Shown here: piece by piece, positions 25,913-36,379 of the stretch
How the letters are laid out: every line of letters begins with the position of its first letter
How positions within the stretch are numbered: the stretch's first letter is position 1
From: Panorpa germanica
Taxonomy: Eukaryota; Arthropoda; Insecta; Mecoptera; Panorpidae
Assembly (NCBI GenBank): GCA_963678705.1
Contig: OY783208.1
Coordinates: 11,076,282-11,140,281, forward strand
Direction of reading: 5' to 3'
Length of the DNA stretch: 64,000 nt
Translations under genes and position numbers: made by a program
Notes under the pieces: model-generated
Seen by the model: only the letters and a program-made list of their open reading frames with translations
Told to the model about the DNA's origin: nothing
Databases searched by the model: none

Positions 25913-26868
25913 GGATGTATGAGCAAGAAAATAATTTTCGATTTAAGGGCTCAAAATTTTTGTACATGTAGATTCATGGTCAATGAATTTACTGTTAAAA
26001 TTTCAGGGTAGGTAACCGTTTATATTTTAAAGAAATTAATTGTTGAAAATTGACATAATTTACATTGGTCTTATGTGGAAATGGGTACAAGTGATCATAA
26101 ATCAATAAATATGAGTATGTTCTGTATTGTGTAGTATAAAAAAAAAACTATGCATTAGAAAGGTGAATATTGGCGTCACACGTCAATATTTAAAAAATAC
26201 TATGTAACCGTTCATCCTGGAAAGATAATTAGAAATGAAATTCAAATAATGATATTTAAGGATGTATGAGCAAGAAAATAATTTTCGATTTAAGCGCTCA
26301 AAATTTTTGTACGTGTAGATTTATAGTCAATGAATTTACTGTTAAAATTTCAGGGTAGGTAACCGTTCATATTTTAAAGAAATTAATTGTTGAAAATTGA
26401 CATAATTAACGTTGGTCTTATGGGGAAATGGGTACAAGTGATCATAAATCAATAAATATGAGTATGTTTTGTATTACGTAGCATAAAACAAAACTATGCA
26501 TTAGAAAGGTGAATATTGGCGTCACACGTCAATATTTTAAAAATACTATGTAACCGTTCATCCTGGAAAGATAATTAGAAATGAAATTTAAATTATAATA
26601 TTTAAAAAAATATTTTTCGCCATATTTGACACTTGGCAACGTCGCACTGCTATAATAGGCGTCACAGCACGGCAGCGGCAAAAACGGTACATACAAATTT
26701 AAATATAACCTCATTTAGAGCTGTCAAAATAAATATTACGTGATAGTAACAGTAAAAATTAAGTACAAAAATTAAGAAAATAGCATATATATAGAATTAA
26801 AATATTTATTAACACTTTAATAATTTAATAACATAACACATTTCAACAAAAATTTATTTTTGTTAATT

Positions 26869-28210
26869 TTATGAAGGATAAAAACCCTTCTGCAGCCAAG
26901 TTAATAGACACAGTATAAACTTTAGCAGATTGTAAAAATTATTTTCCTCCATTAGTTGTAAGATCATTAACAGCAGACGCACTCTGTGGTATTCCTCTTG
27001 TCGGTAAAATGTAAACATTATATTCTGAGTAGTTTTGTATTTTGCTGCAATCTGAATTGTTTCACTGGCTTTTCCAAAACCAGTGGTTTCTAAATCAAAG
27101 AACACAACTGCTGCTGCATTATTAATCGCAATTGAACTTTTCAATCCCAATGTCTAATCCACTCTGCGACTGATAACAAAATGTAATCAAATGTACATGA
27201 TTCAAATCAGACCATTTTATAATTTGATGATCAGCTTCTCTCCGTAATCTAGCAATGCTACTTGAATCATCATCTCCAATTAACACTCCAATTTTTACAC
27301 GTTCAACTGTAAAGTCTTTATACTGTCTTTATAACTGCGTACAAGCATCTCAACAGCCATGTCTGGCTCCATGGCCTTCGAACTCCAACTGAAATTTTCA
27401 CGGCAGTCATGATCATTTTTATCATGTCCTCTTTCACATCTCATGCATCGTTTATTTCTGGTACTATATGCAACAACGTAGAATGACCTAAGAAAAACCA
27501 ATTGTAATAATTCGAAATATTAAATTTAACAAATTTTTAATCTTAAATATTTATTACCAGTTAAACTATTATACGTTCTTCCTGCTTCCTTTTTTGCCAC
27601 CCAGCATATATACTCAATATGAACACTACTGTATCCTCCTTTGAAATAACTTTAGGTGATTTTGAACTATATTTTAAGGAAAAAAATGCTATATTAGTAA
27701 TAATATAAGTCATTTCTTAGTTAATAATAATGTTAATGAATCGTAATACCTTTGATAAGCTATTGGGAAACTTCTTTCTATTGTCATGCAATTCCGGCAA
27801 CTTATTCGAGCAATATTTTCAATAGCCATCCCTACGCAAATCAAATCGATTCATATCGATTTAGAAGAGTATGGTCAACTGTTGGAATATTGGGGCAAAC
27901 AAGAATATTGTTTAAATGAGTTATTCTAATCCCACCGGTTAGAGTTGTTAGAAAATAATAGTCATAATTAAAGAATAGAAAAGAAAATAAATTGAATATT
28001 ACTATCTTCTTTTTATAGAAATATTTACCCATAGCAGTTTCTCCATTTACCAGTGGTGGTTTGTTGTGATGTTTGAATCTCGGACATTTTTTTTACATCT
28101 TCTGACATATTCTTTTTTTACAAATCGCAATGACAGGGCATCAGTACACGAATCACTATTTTAGCGCTATTTTATTGATGTCAATAATTCGTCGGCCTTC
28201 AACAATTGAT
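26869..28210 (-). pseudogene. Transposase-exonuclease remnant in the middle element
   Basis: Minus-strand pieces correspond to the outer element's gene: an exon remnant near 28040-28210, a middle exon at about 27780-27960 (TLTGGIRITHLNNILVCPN), the first part of the catalytic exon at 27300-27500 (RNKRCMRCERGHDKNDHD) and the start of the exonuclease at 26990-27150 (AAAVVFFDLETTGFGKA). About 0.6 kb encoding the transposase core and most of the exonuclease are missing, and frames are broken. It is non-functional. It may be mobilised in trans because the termini are intact. Confidence 0.7.
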
Positions 28211-28481
28211 CCTAAAATGTTAAACTGCATAGTGAGGTTTTATGAAAGATTCAATGCGTATGTTTGATGATTGTGAAAGTACCAAACATCCGACAATGTC
28301 TAAAAAAAATTGTAAACAATTTACATGTATACATGAATAATATAAAATATAATATTAAATACAATCATTATACATACCGTAGTTCCAAACACATATTAAA
28401 TGAATTATTATCTATTTCTAGTGGTCGTTCTTTACAAAATAATCCTTTCTTGTCAAGCTTTTGAGGTATATCCATTTTTAA

Positions 28482-30877
28482 GGTTGTATGAGCAAGAAAA
28501 TAATTTTCGATTTAAGGGCTCAAAATTTTTGTACGTGTAGATTCATGGTCAATGAATTTACTGTTAAAATTTCAGGGTAGGTAACCGTTCATATTTTAAA
28601 GAAATTGTTGAAAATTGACATAATTAACATTGGTCTTATGGGGAAATGGGTACAAGTGATCATAAATCAATAAATATGAGTATGTTCTGTATTGTGTAGT
28701 ATAAAAAAAAACTATGCATTAGAAAGGTGAATATTGGCGTCACACGTCAATATTTTAAAAATACTATGTAACCGTTCATCCTGGAAAGATAATTAGAAAT
28801 GAAATTCAAATTATGATATTTAAAAAAATATTTTTCGCCATATTTGACACTTGGCAACGTTGCACTGCTATAATAGGCGTCACAGCACGGCAGCGGCAAA
28901 AACAGTATGTAAAAATTTAAATATAACCTCATTCAGAGCTGTCAAAATAAATATTACGTGATACTAACAGCAAAAATTAAGTACAAAAATTAAGAAAATA
29001 GCATATATATAGAATTAAAATATTTATTAACACTTTAATAATTTAATAACGTAACACATTTCAACAAAAATTTATTTTTGTTAATTTTATGAAGGATAAA
29101 AACCCTTCTGCAGCCAAGTTAATAGACACAGTGTCAACTTTAGCAGATTGTAAAAATTATTTTCCTCCATTAGTTGTAAGATCATTAACAGCAGACGCAC
29201 TCGGTGGTATTCCTCTTGTCGGTAAAATAAAAACATTATATTATGAGTCGTTGTATTTTGCTGTAATCTGAATTGTTTCACGGCTTTTCCAAAACCGGTG
29301 GTTTCTAAATCAAAGAACACAACTGCTGCTGCATTATTAATCGCAATTGAACTTTTCAATCCCAACGTCTAATCCACTCTGCGACTGATAACAAAATGTA
29401 ATCAAATGTAGCATGATTCAAATCAGACCATTTTATAATTTGATGATTAGCTTCTCTCCGTAATCTAGCAATGCTACTTGAATCATCTTCTCCAATTAAC
29501 ACTCCAATTTTTACACGTTCAACTGTAAAGTCTTTATACTGTCTTTATAACTGCGTACAAGCATCTCAACAGCCATGTCTGGCTCCATGGCCTTCGAACT
29601 CCAACTGAAATTTTCACGGTAGTCATGATCATTTTTATCATGTCCTCTTTCAGATCTCATGCATTGTTTATTTCTCGTACTATATGCAACAACGTAGAAT
29701 GACCTAAAAAAAACCAATTGTAATAATTCGAAATAATTAAATTTAACAAATTTTTAATCTTAAATATTTATTACCAGTTAAACTATTATACGTTCTTCCT
29801 GCTTCCTTTTTTGCCACCCAGCACCTATACTCAATATGAACACTACTGTATCCTCCTTTGAAATAACTTTAGGTGATTTTGAACTATATTTTAAGGAAAA
29901 AAATGCTATATTAGTAATAATATAAGTCATTTCTTAGTTTATAATAATGTTAATGAATCGTAATACCTTTGATGAGCTATTGGGAAACTTCTTTCTATTG
30001 TCATGCAATTTCGGCAACTTATTCGAGCAATATTTTCAATAGCCATCCCTACGTAAATCAAATCGATTCATATCGTTTTAGAAGAGTATGGTCAACTGTT
30101 GGAATATTGGGGCAAACTAGAATATTGTTTAAATGAGTTATTCTAATCCCACCGGTTAGAGTTGTTAGAAAATAATAGTCATAATTAAAAAATAGAAAAG
30201 AAAATAAATTGAATATTACTATCTTCTTTTTATAGAAATATTTACCCATAGCAGTTTCTCCATTTACCAGTGGTGGTTTGTTGTGATGTTTGAATCTCGG
30301 ACATTTTTTTAACATCTTCTGACATATTCTTTTTTTACAAATCGCAAAGACAGGGCATCAGTACACGAATCACTATTTTAGCGCTATTTTATTGATGTCA
30401 ATAATTCGTCGGCCTTCAACAATTGATCCTAAAATGTTAAACTGCATATTGAGGTTTTATGAAAGATTCAATGCGTATGTTTGATGATTGTGAAAGTACC
30501 AAACATCCGACAATGTCTAAAAAAAATTGTAAACAATTTACATGTATACATGAATAATATAAAATATAATATTAAATACAATCATTATACATACCGTAGT
30601 TCCAAACACATATTAAATGAATTATTATCTATTTCTGGTGGTCGTTCTTTACAAAATAATCCTTTCTTGTCAAACTTTTGAGGTATATCCATTTTTAAAT
30701 GTCAAAAATTTAAATTTATTCAAATGTCACATGGAAAAAAGTAAACAAAATTTAAGCTATGTTGCCAAATGTAAAATCACGTCACGTGATAATTTTCTTC
30801 CCTTCTCCCCGCAAATGCTCATACCTATCCCCACCCTTCAAAATTCAGTATTAGGCCACACCTTTGCTCATACATCC
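28482..30877 (-). mobile_element. Inner Kolobok-like element, inserted at an internal TTAA of the middle element
   Basis: This is a complete 2396 bp copy from GGTTGTATGAGC to CTCATACATCC, flanked by TTAA at 28478-28481 and 30878-30881. Its own uninterrupted equivalent of the target (ATCCATTTTTAA then ATGTCAAAAATT) is at about 30687-30708. Rejoining 28481 to 30882 gives the same order in the middle element. The middle (about 2401 bp) and inner (2396 bp) copies share the same internal deletions and are nearly identical, so they belong to one recently active non-autonomous subfamily. Confidence 0.9.
29087..30430 (-). pseudogene. Transposase-exonuclease remnant in the inner element
   Basis: It has nearly the same structure as the middle element's remnant, with the same deleted core and retained fragments: 29511-29717 (RNKQCMRSERGHDKNDHD), 29290-29365 (VVFFDLETTGFGKA) and 30058-30240 (middle exon). 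Small differences include C-to-S in the Cys-rich motif and a frameshift just after FGKA. The downstream exonuclease motifs with the remaining acidic residues are absent. Confidence 0.7.
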
Positions 30878-33473
30878 TTAAATGTCAAAAATTTAAATTT
30901 ATTCAAATGTCACATGGAAAAAAGTAAACAAAATTTAAGCTATGTTGCCAAATGTAAAATTACGTCACGTGATAATTTTCTTCCCTTCTCCCCACAAATG
31001 CTCATGCCTATCCCAACCCTTCAAAATTCAGTATTAGGCCACACCTTTGCTCATACATCCTTAAAAAAATATTTTTCGCCATATTTGACACTTGGCAACA
31101 TCGCACTGCTATAATAAGCGACACAGCACGGCAGCGGCAAAAACGGTACATACAAATTTAAATATAACCTCATTTAGAGCTGTCAAAATAAATATTACGT
31201 GATACTAACAGTAAAAATTAAGTACAAAAATTAAGAAAATAGCATATATATAAAATTAAACATTTATTAACACTTATAATTTTATAACTTAGCATATTTC
31301 ATTCAAAATTTTTTTTTTCCAGTTCTATAAGTTTTTGTATTAATGACCTTACAATAAAATTTGATTTTGTTATGCGTGGTTTTCCTCCAACATCTTGTCC
31401 AAATAAAAGTTGAACTCCTTTTTCGCCATTTGAAGCATAAGTTTCTTTTATTTTCTTCAAATTGATTCCAGCTTCTGCAATTTTTTTTAACATATTTGCA
31501 GACAAACCATTGTTACTTTTGTTAATATTTGTATTTTTAATTTTTACATTTTTGGTTCCATTTATTTTTAATAAGACACTAAGTTCAGCTAATACCTTAC
31601 TTATGACAATTGATTTCAATTGGAAATATTTCAAATATCTTACTGATACTGTATTTAATTTCAACTCATCAAGTGATAAATTGATTTCAGCATGATTTAC
31701 AAGTTTTTGAAGTACAGCTACATCATTTATTGCGTTATGTACGCCTTTCAAATCATCTGCTTCTAAATATTTCTCCGCCAATGCTGATAGTTTAAAACTT
31801 AATTTTGCTGATTTCCGTTCGTGTTTTTTTTTTAAATAATGGTAAGGTATCACAAAATCCACAAACAAAATTTTCAAATTCCTTTAATAATTTTACCTGC
31901 TCCATCAGTTTTATAATTAATGGAGCATCAAATTTTGAACCATTATGTGCTACTAAAATAACTTTTAATTTTGTTAATTTTATAAACGATATAAATCCTT
32001 CTGCAGCCAACTTTAGAGACACAGTGTCAACTTTAATAGAATTTAAAAATAATTTTCCTCCATTTGTTGTAAGGCATTAACAGCAGATGCACTCGGTGGT
32101 ATTCCTCTTGTCGGTAAAATGTAAACATTATATTCCGACTCGTTGTACTTTGCTGCAATCTGAATTATTTCACAGGCTTTTCCAAATCCGGTAGTTTCTA
32201 AGTCAAAGAACACAACTGCTGCTGCATTATCAATTGTAATTGAACTCTTCGGAACTGGTTGATCAATAAATTCAGTCCCAATGCCTAATCCACTCTGCGA
32301 TTGATAACAAATGCCTTCTCGACTCTGTGCACTGTTGTTGGTCTTTCTTCGAGATGTAAAAAGTTCTCGACGTCGGTTTTTAGCTTTCACAGTTTTGATT
32401 TTTACCGCTCGGGCTCTTTTTAAATTGTCTTTCTGTTGCAAAAATTTTAAGGAAAGTTTTGTAAGTGGCGAATAATTCATTTCCTGATATACATTTTGAA
32501 TAAAAATGAAACCTATATTTTTTTCGCATACAGCTGTAGCAACTCTAAAATCATTTGATTCTGATCCACCATAATGTCGAGTCTTTGGAGCTTTGCTGGC
32601 AATTTTCATATTCATGGACTCATTAGCTTGACTTGAACCACAAGGTGCTAATTGTTCTGAATTATTAGCAAAATTAATAAATATTTTTTGCAAGGAGAAT
32701 TTTAAATTATCACCAGACAAGCCTTTACCACCAGGAAGTAACTTGTGTACATACGTATCGGGATTTTTTTTGAAACCACACCACTCCATGCAATTTCTGT
32801 GATCATCAAATGCGTGTGGTACGATATTTAGTAAAGCTTGTCTACTTGCTTCAACATTTTCTTTATTACTTTTTAGAGTACATTGAAAACAATATTTTAA
32901 ATATTGAATGACTGGGGTGGTTATAGGCTTCAAAGCGTACAAGTGTTTACTCAATCCAGCTGTAGCATGATTCAAATCAGACCATTTTATAATTTGATAG
33001 TCAGCTTCCCTCCGTAATCTAGCAATGGTACTAGAATCATCATCTCCAATTAAAACTCCAATTTTTACACGTATAGCTGTAAAGTCTTCATTGTGTACAA
33101 GCATCTCAACAGCCATGTCTGGCTCCATGGCCTTCGAACTCCCACTGAAATTTTCACGACAGTCATGATCATTTTTGTCATGTCCTCTTTCACATCTCAT
33201 GCATCGTTTATTTCTGGTACTAAACGCAACGATCAAACCAGAAAAATGGCCAATAGCTGTAGAATGACCTAAAAAAAAACCAATTGTAATAATTTGAAAT
33301 AATTAAATTTTACAAATTTTTAATCTTGAATATTTATTACCAGTTAAACTATTATACGTTCTTCCTGATCCTTTTTTTTGCCACTCAGCATCTATACTCA
33401 ATATTAACTCTACTGTATCCTCGTTTGAAATAAGTGTAGGTGATTTTGATCTATAAAATTGTTATATTAGTAA

Positions 33474-35236
33474 CTGGCAAACCCGGCGAACTCCGTTTCG
33501 CCATAAGATGGCTTCGTTTTATGTAACATTTCGTTTGATGATTAAAAGATGAAGAAAATTTTTTTTTTTGTTTTATATTTGAAAAGGAAAAATTTTATTT
33601 CATTTCACAACAGTAATGAATTCATTTCGATTAGTATTATTTAGATGAACTTCTCTAAGTAAATGAAAGTGAATCCAAAGTAAATACTGAATCGAAGCGT
33701 TATACGTGTCTGCAAATTATCCGTTTCATTGAAGTGCTCTTTGGTAAACCACATTTTTTGTTTTTTGGTCTGACGTTAACACAAACCAAGCGGATGGTTT
33801 CCCAACTCGTGAGCACGCAACGTATAACTGCCCATGTGAAAAACAATGATTTTCTAAATTTATCCCTCAAACACTAAGCAATTGGCCTTGCGACTTGTTA
33901 ATTGTCATTGCGAACGCAAGGCGAACTGGAAATTGCAATCGTTTGAAGTCAAACGGAAGATCAGTCGGAATCATTGGTATTCGAGGAATACATACATTTT
34001 CACCTGCGTACTTTCCGTTAATAATGGTTGCCTCAATCAAATTCGGCATAAGTCTTTTTATCGAAAGTCGAGTACCGTTGCAAAGTCGCGGTGGATTCAA
34101 ATTACGCAATATCATAATAACTGTACCAAGTTTGAGTTGCAAGTTATGTGGTGGAAATCCTGGTAACTCCAGAGAGTTCAAAAACTCTGTTGGATAATTT
34201 ACTACATCATCGGGATTTGTTATGGAATCAACGGATTTGTATGTCACCAAATCGCCAGCAATGTTTGATTGAATGGTGAAATTCAGTGCGTGTACATCAT
34301 TATTCTTTGCGGCAAGAATTGCTCGTTGACTTAACCAAGCATAATTCTGATAATTCTCACTAATGTTTGGGAAAACATTTTCAATAAGAGCTAATTGAGA
34401 GTCTACAAATCGGCAAAAGTCGTTTTGAAGTTGAACTCTCATATTAGTGGTTAGCGATAATGTTTTTACGTTATTCCATAAAGGTGATGCCTTCAGGCAA
34501 GCATTCAATTCATCTGCAGGCGTTCCACGGGGAATTACTGGCAACGTCTGCCAATGATCTTCGTGTGCTCACGCGTTGTCTCAATTGGGCATTTTCTTTT
34601 ATTATATTTTGTCTTTCTTCGCTTAAGTTCTGTGAATACACTTGTTGCTGGCTTGCATGTCTTGTGCGGCGGCCGATGTTTGCACGTCGTCCTCTAGGCA
34701 TTTTGGACTATGGACAGAGTGGTAAATGTAACCTGAAATGCACGATCCACATAATTTACACAGTTCAACTTACCACCTTAAAGACAAATGCCTGCTGTTG
34801 AAATTGAATAAAAATTTGCACAATACACGTGATTGATTTGATGGTTTCCAATTGAAATGTTAGGAAACGAATAACTTATTTTTTTAACTTTTTTTTCACA
34901 ATTTCACAATTTCACAGTGAACACAATACCGGTTTGTCACATGAAATTAACTGAGCAGAGAACAATGAGTAGCTGTCAAACAATGTATCACGCACCGGCG
35001 CCATCTACTTAAAATATTGGTTTGTATCTATGCTATGTATCAGAGATGGCGCTGTATGTGAAAAAAGATTTTCCCGCTTTTCTGTTGAATTTTTTCCTGA
35101 ATTCCTGAATTTTCTTTGCTATAAACCTCACGGAGCCCGAGACCTTTCCAACGAATGCAAAACCGTGGAAATCGGTTCGTGCGTTCTTCAGTTATAACGT
35201 CAGGAAGGTAAACCCGACTTATTTTTATATAGTAGA
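33474..35236 (-). mobile_element. Helitron deletion derivative in a transposase intron
   Basis: Boundaries come from the empty site AGTAATAATATAAG in both inner element copies (about 27703 and 29918). The minus-strand 5' end is TCTACTATATAAAAATAAG and the insertion lies between A and T, both as expected for Helitrons. The 3' end has a short hairpin (GGCGAA/TTCGCC) followed by GGGTTTGCCAG, so the last four bases read CCAG rather than the usual CTRR. An alternative boundary at 33467 would end in CTAA but would not match the empty site. It is 1763 bp, compared with several kb for an autonomous element. Confidence 0.82.
33780..34701 (-). pseudogene. Helitron RepHel remnant: N-terminus fused to PIF1-like helicase C-terminus
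   Basis: On the minus strand, 34701-34540 reads MPRGRRANIGRRTRHASQ..., the familiar start of insect Helitron Rep/helicase proteins. Near 34550 it runs, in another frame, into QTLPVIPRGTPADELNACL, deep within the helicase. The Rep domain and early helicase motifs are therefore deleted. 34544-33867 is open for 225 codons and includes LTTNMRV, LPFDFKRLQFPVRLAF and FAMTINKSQGQ, a conserved PIF1-type helicase motif. A stop at 33867 precedes a still-recognisable tail (GQLYVACSRV). It cannot encode a working Rep-helicase. Confidence 0.8.
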
Positions 35237-36375
35237 TAATATAAGCAATTTCTTAGTTTATAATAATGTTAATGAATCGTAATACCTTTGATGAGCTATT
35301 GTCAAATTTCTTTCTATTTTAATGCTATTCCGGCAACTTGTTCTAGCAATATTTTCAATAGCGATCCCTACTTCTCTTTCATATCGTTTTAGAAGAGTAT
35401 GGTGAACTGTTGGAATATTGAGGCAAACTAAAATACTGTTTAAATGACTTATTCCAATTCCACCGATTAGAGTTCCTAGAAAATAATAGTCATAATTAAA
35501 GAATAGAAAACAAAATAAATTGAATATTACTATCTTCTTTTTATAGAAATATTTACCCATAGCAGCTTCTCCATTAATCACACATTTACCAGTGGTGGTT
35601 TGTTGTGCTGTTTTAATCTCGTACATTTTTTTACATCGATGACATGCAATATGAAATGTATTCGCTAGACCCATGACATCTTCTTCTTTTACAAATCGGA
35701 AAGACAGGGCATCATTACACGAATCACACCACATATCTTTGGCTATTTTATTGATGTCAATAATTCGTCGGCCTTCAACAATTGATCCTAAAATGTTAAA
35801 CTACATAGTGAGGTTATATGAAAGATTCAATGCGTATGTTTGATGAGTGTGAAACTACCAAACATCCGACAATTTATTAAAAAAATTGTAAACAATTTAC
35901 ATTTTATAAAAGGAATAATATAAAATATAATATTAAATACAATTATTAATATATATTACAATCAATATACATACCTTCGTTCAAAACACATGTTGGCTGA
36001 GTTTCTTGTTTTATTAGTTCACAATGTAAATTATTATGTATTTCTATCCGGCGTTTCTTGCAGAATAATCCTTTCTTGTTACGCTTTTGCAAAATTTCCA
36101 TCTTTGAAAAACATTCACTAATAAAACTAACACTAACTGACAAAAAAATAACTGTTTCACAAAATATTCAAATGTCACCGAGAAAAACTAAAAAAACAAA
36201 AGCTGTTTTACAAAATATTCAAATGTTACCGGCAAAATAACTAACCAAAGAAAGCTATGTTGCCAAATGTAAAATCACGTCACGTGATAATTTTCTTCCC
36301 TTCTCCCCGCAAATGCTCATGCCTATCCCCACCCTTCAAAATTCAGTATTAGGCCACACCTTTGCTCATACATCC

Positions 36376-36379
36376 TTAA
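36376..36379. other. TTAA target-site duplication, right copy (outer element)
   Basis: Partner of 25909-25912. The CATCC end of the outer element is followed by TTAA and then right-arm sequence TAGAATATTAATAC, matching the reverse complement of 6121-6135. Confidence 0.9.

Larger units (their letters stand above)
26260..31060 (-). mobile_element. Middle Kolobok-like element, inserted at an internal TTAA of the outer element
   Basis: It starts GGATGTATGAGCAAG and ends CTCATACATCC, with TTAA at 26256-26259 and 31061-31064. Its own sequence is 26260-28481 joined to 30882-31060, about 2.4 kb. The same site uninterrupted (GATATTTAA followed by AAAAATATTTTTCGCC) is seen in this element near 26600 and in the inner element near 28818. 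That proves the outer copy was split there. It is a deletion derivative and cannot encode a complete transposase. Confidence 0.88.
31299..36101 (-). pseudogene. Spliced DDE transposase with C-terminal DEDDh exonuclease (outer element)
   Basis: Predicted minus-strand exons have consistent phases: 36101-35975 (ATG at 36101), 35787-35557, 35475-35286, 33450-33341, then 33268 onward. The first exons give SIVEGRRIIDINKIAKDMWC and a CHRC motif, typical of the N-terminal part of Mutator-like (PF20700-type) transposases. Candidate catalytic acids lie in SIDAEWQKKGSGRTYNSL, IGDDDSSTIARL and SQANESMN. The same exon continues into VVFFDLETTGFG (Exo I). After a frameshift near 32040 come AHNGSKFDAPLI (Exo II) and, after a second shift in an A-run near 31830, HNAINDVAVLQKL (Exo III). 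Together these form a DEDDh 3'-5' exonuclease. The first five exons look open; the exonuclease half has two frameshifts. A Helitron lies in intron 3. Confidence 0.78.
25913..36375 (-). mobile_element. Outer Kolobok-like TTAA transposon, with nested copies and a Helitron
   Basis: Termini are inverted: GGATGTATGAGCAA at the left and its complement, TTGCTCATACATCC, at the right, flanked by TTAA on both sides. The element proper is 25913-26259 joined to 31065-36375. Removing the Helitron (1763 bp) leaves about 3.9 kb. It carries a spliced transposase gene plus exonuclease region on the minus strand. TTAA duplication could suggest piggyBac, but the transposase is of the Mutator-like (PF20700-like) type. 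TTAA targeting with that type fits the Kolobok superfamily; this assignment is inference. Confidence 0.8.

Noticed and set aside
30617-31114. 165-codon plus-strand frame with an internal repeat
   Set aside because: It spans two copies of the transposon right end in direct repetition, so the protein repeat is only the DNA duplication.
33882-34197. Two overlapping plus-strand frames of 94-100 codons
   Set aside because: They are antisense shadows of the Helitron helicase remnant on the minus strand.
33467-35236. Helitron boundary giving a canonical CTAA end
   Set aside because: The empty sites in both sister copies retain TTAGTAA, so those bases belong to the host sequence; kept only as an alternative.
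25913-36375. piggyBac assignment from TTAA duplications
   Set aside because: The encoded protein has Mutator-like/Kolobok-type transposase motifs, not a piggyBac DDD transposase, and the termini do not begin with the CCC typical of piggyBac.
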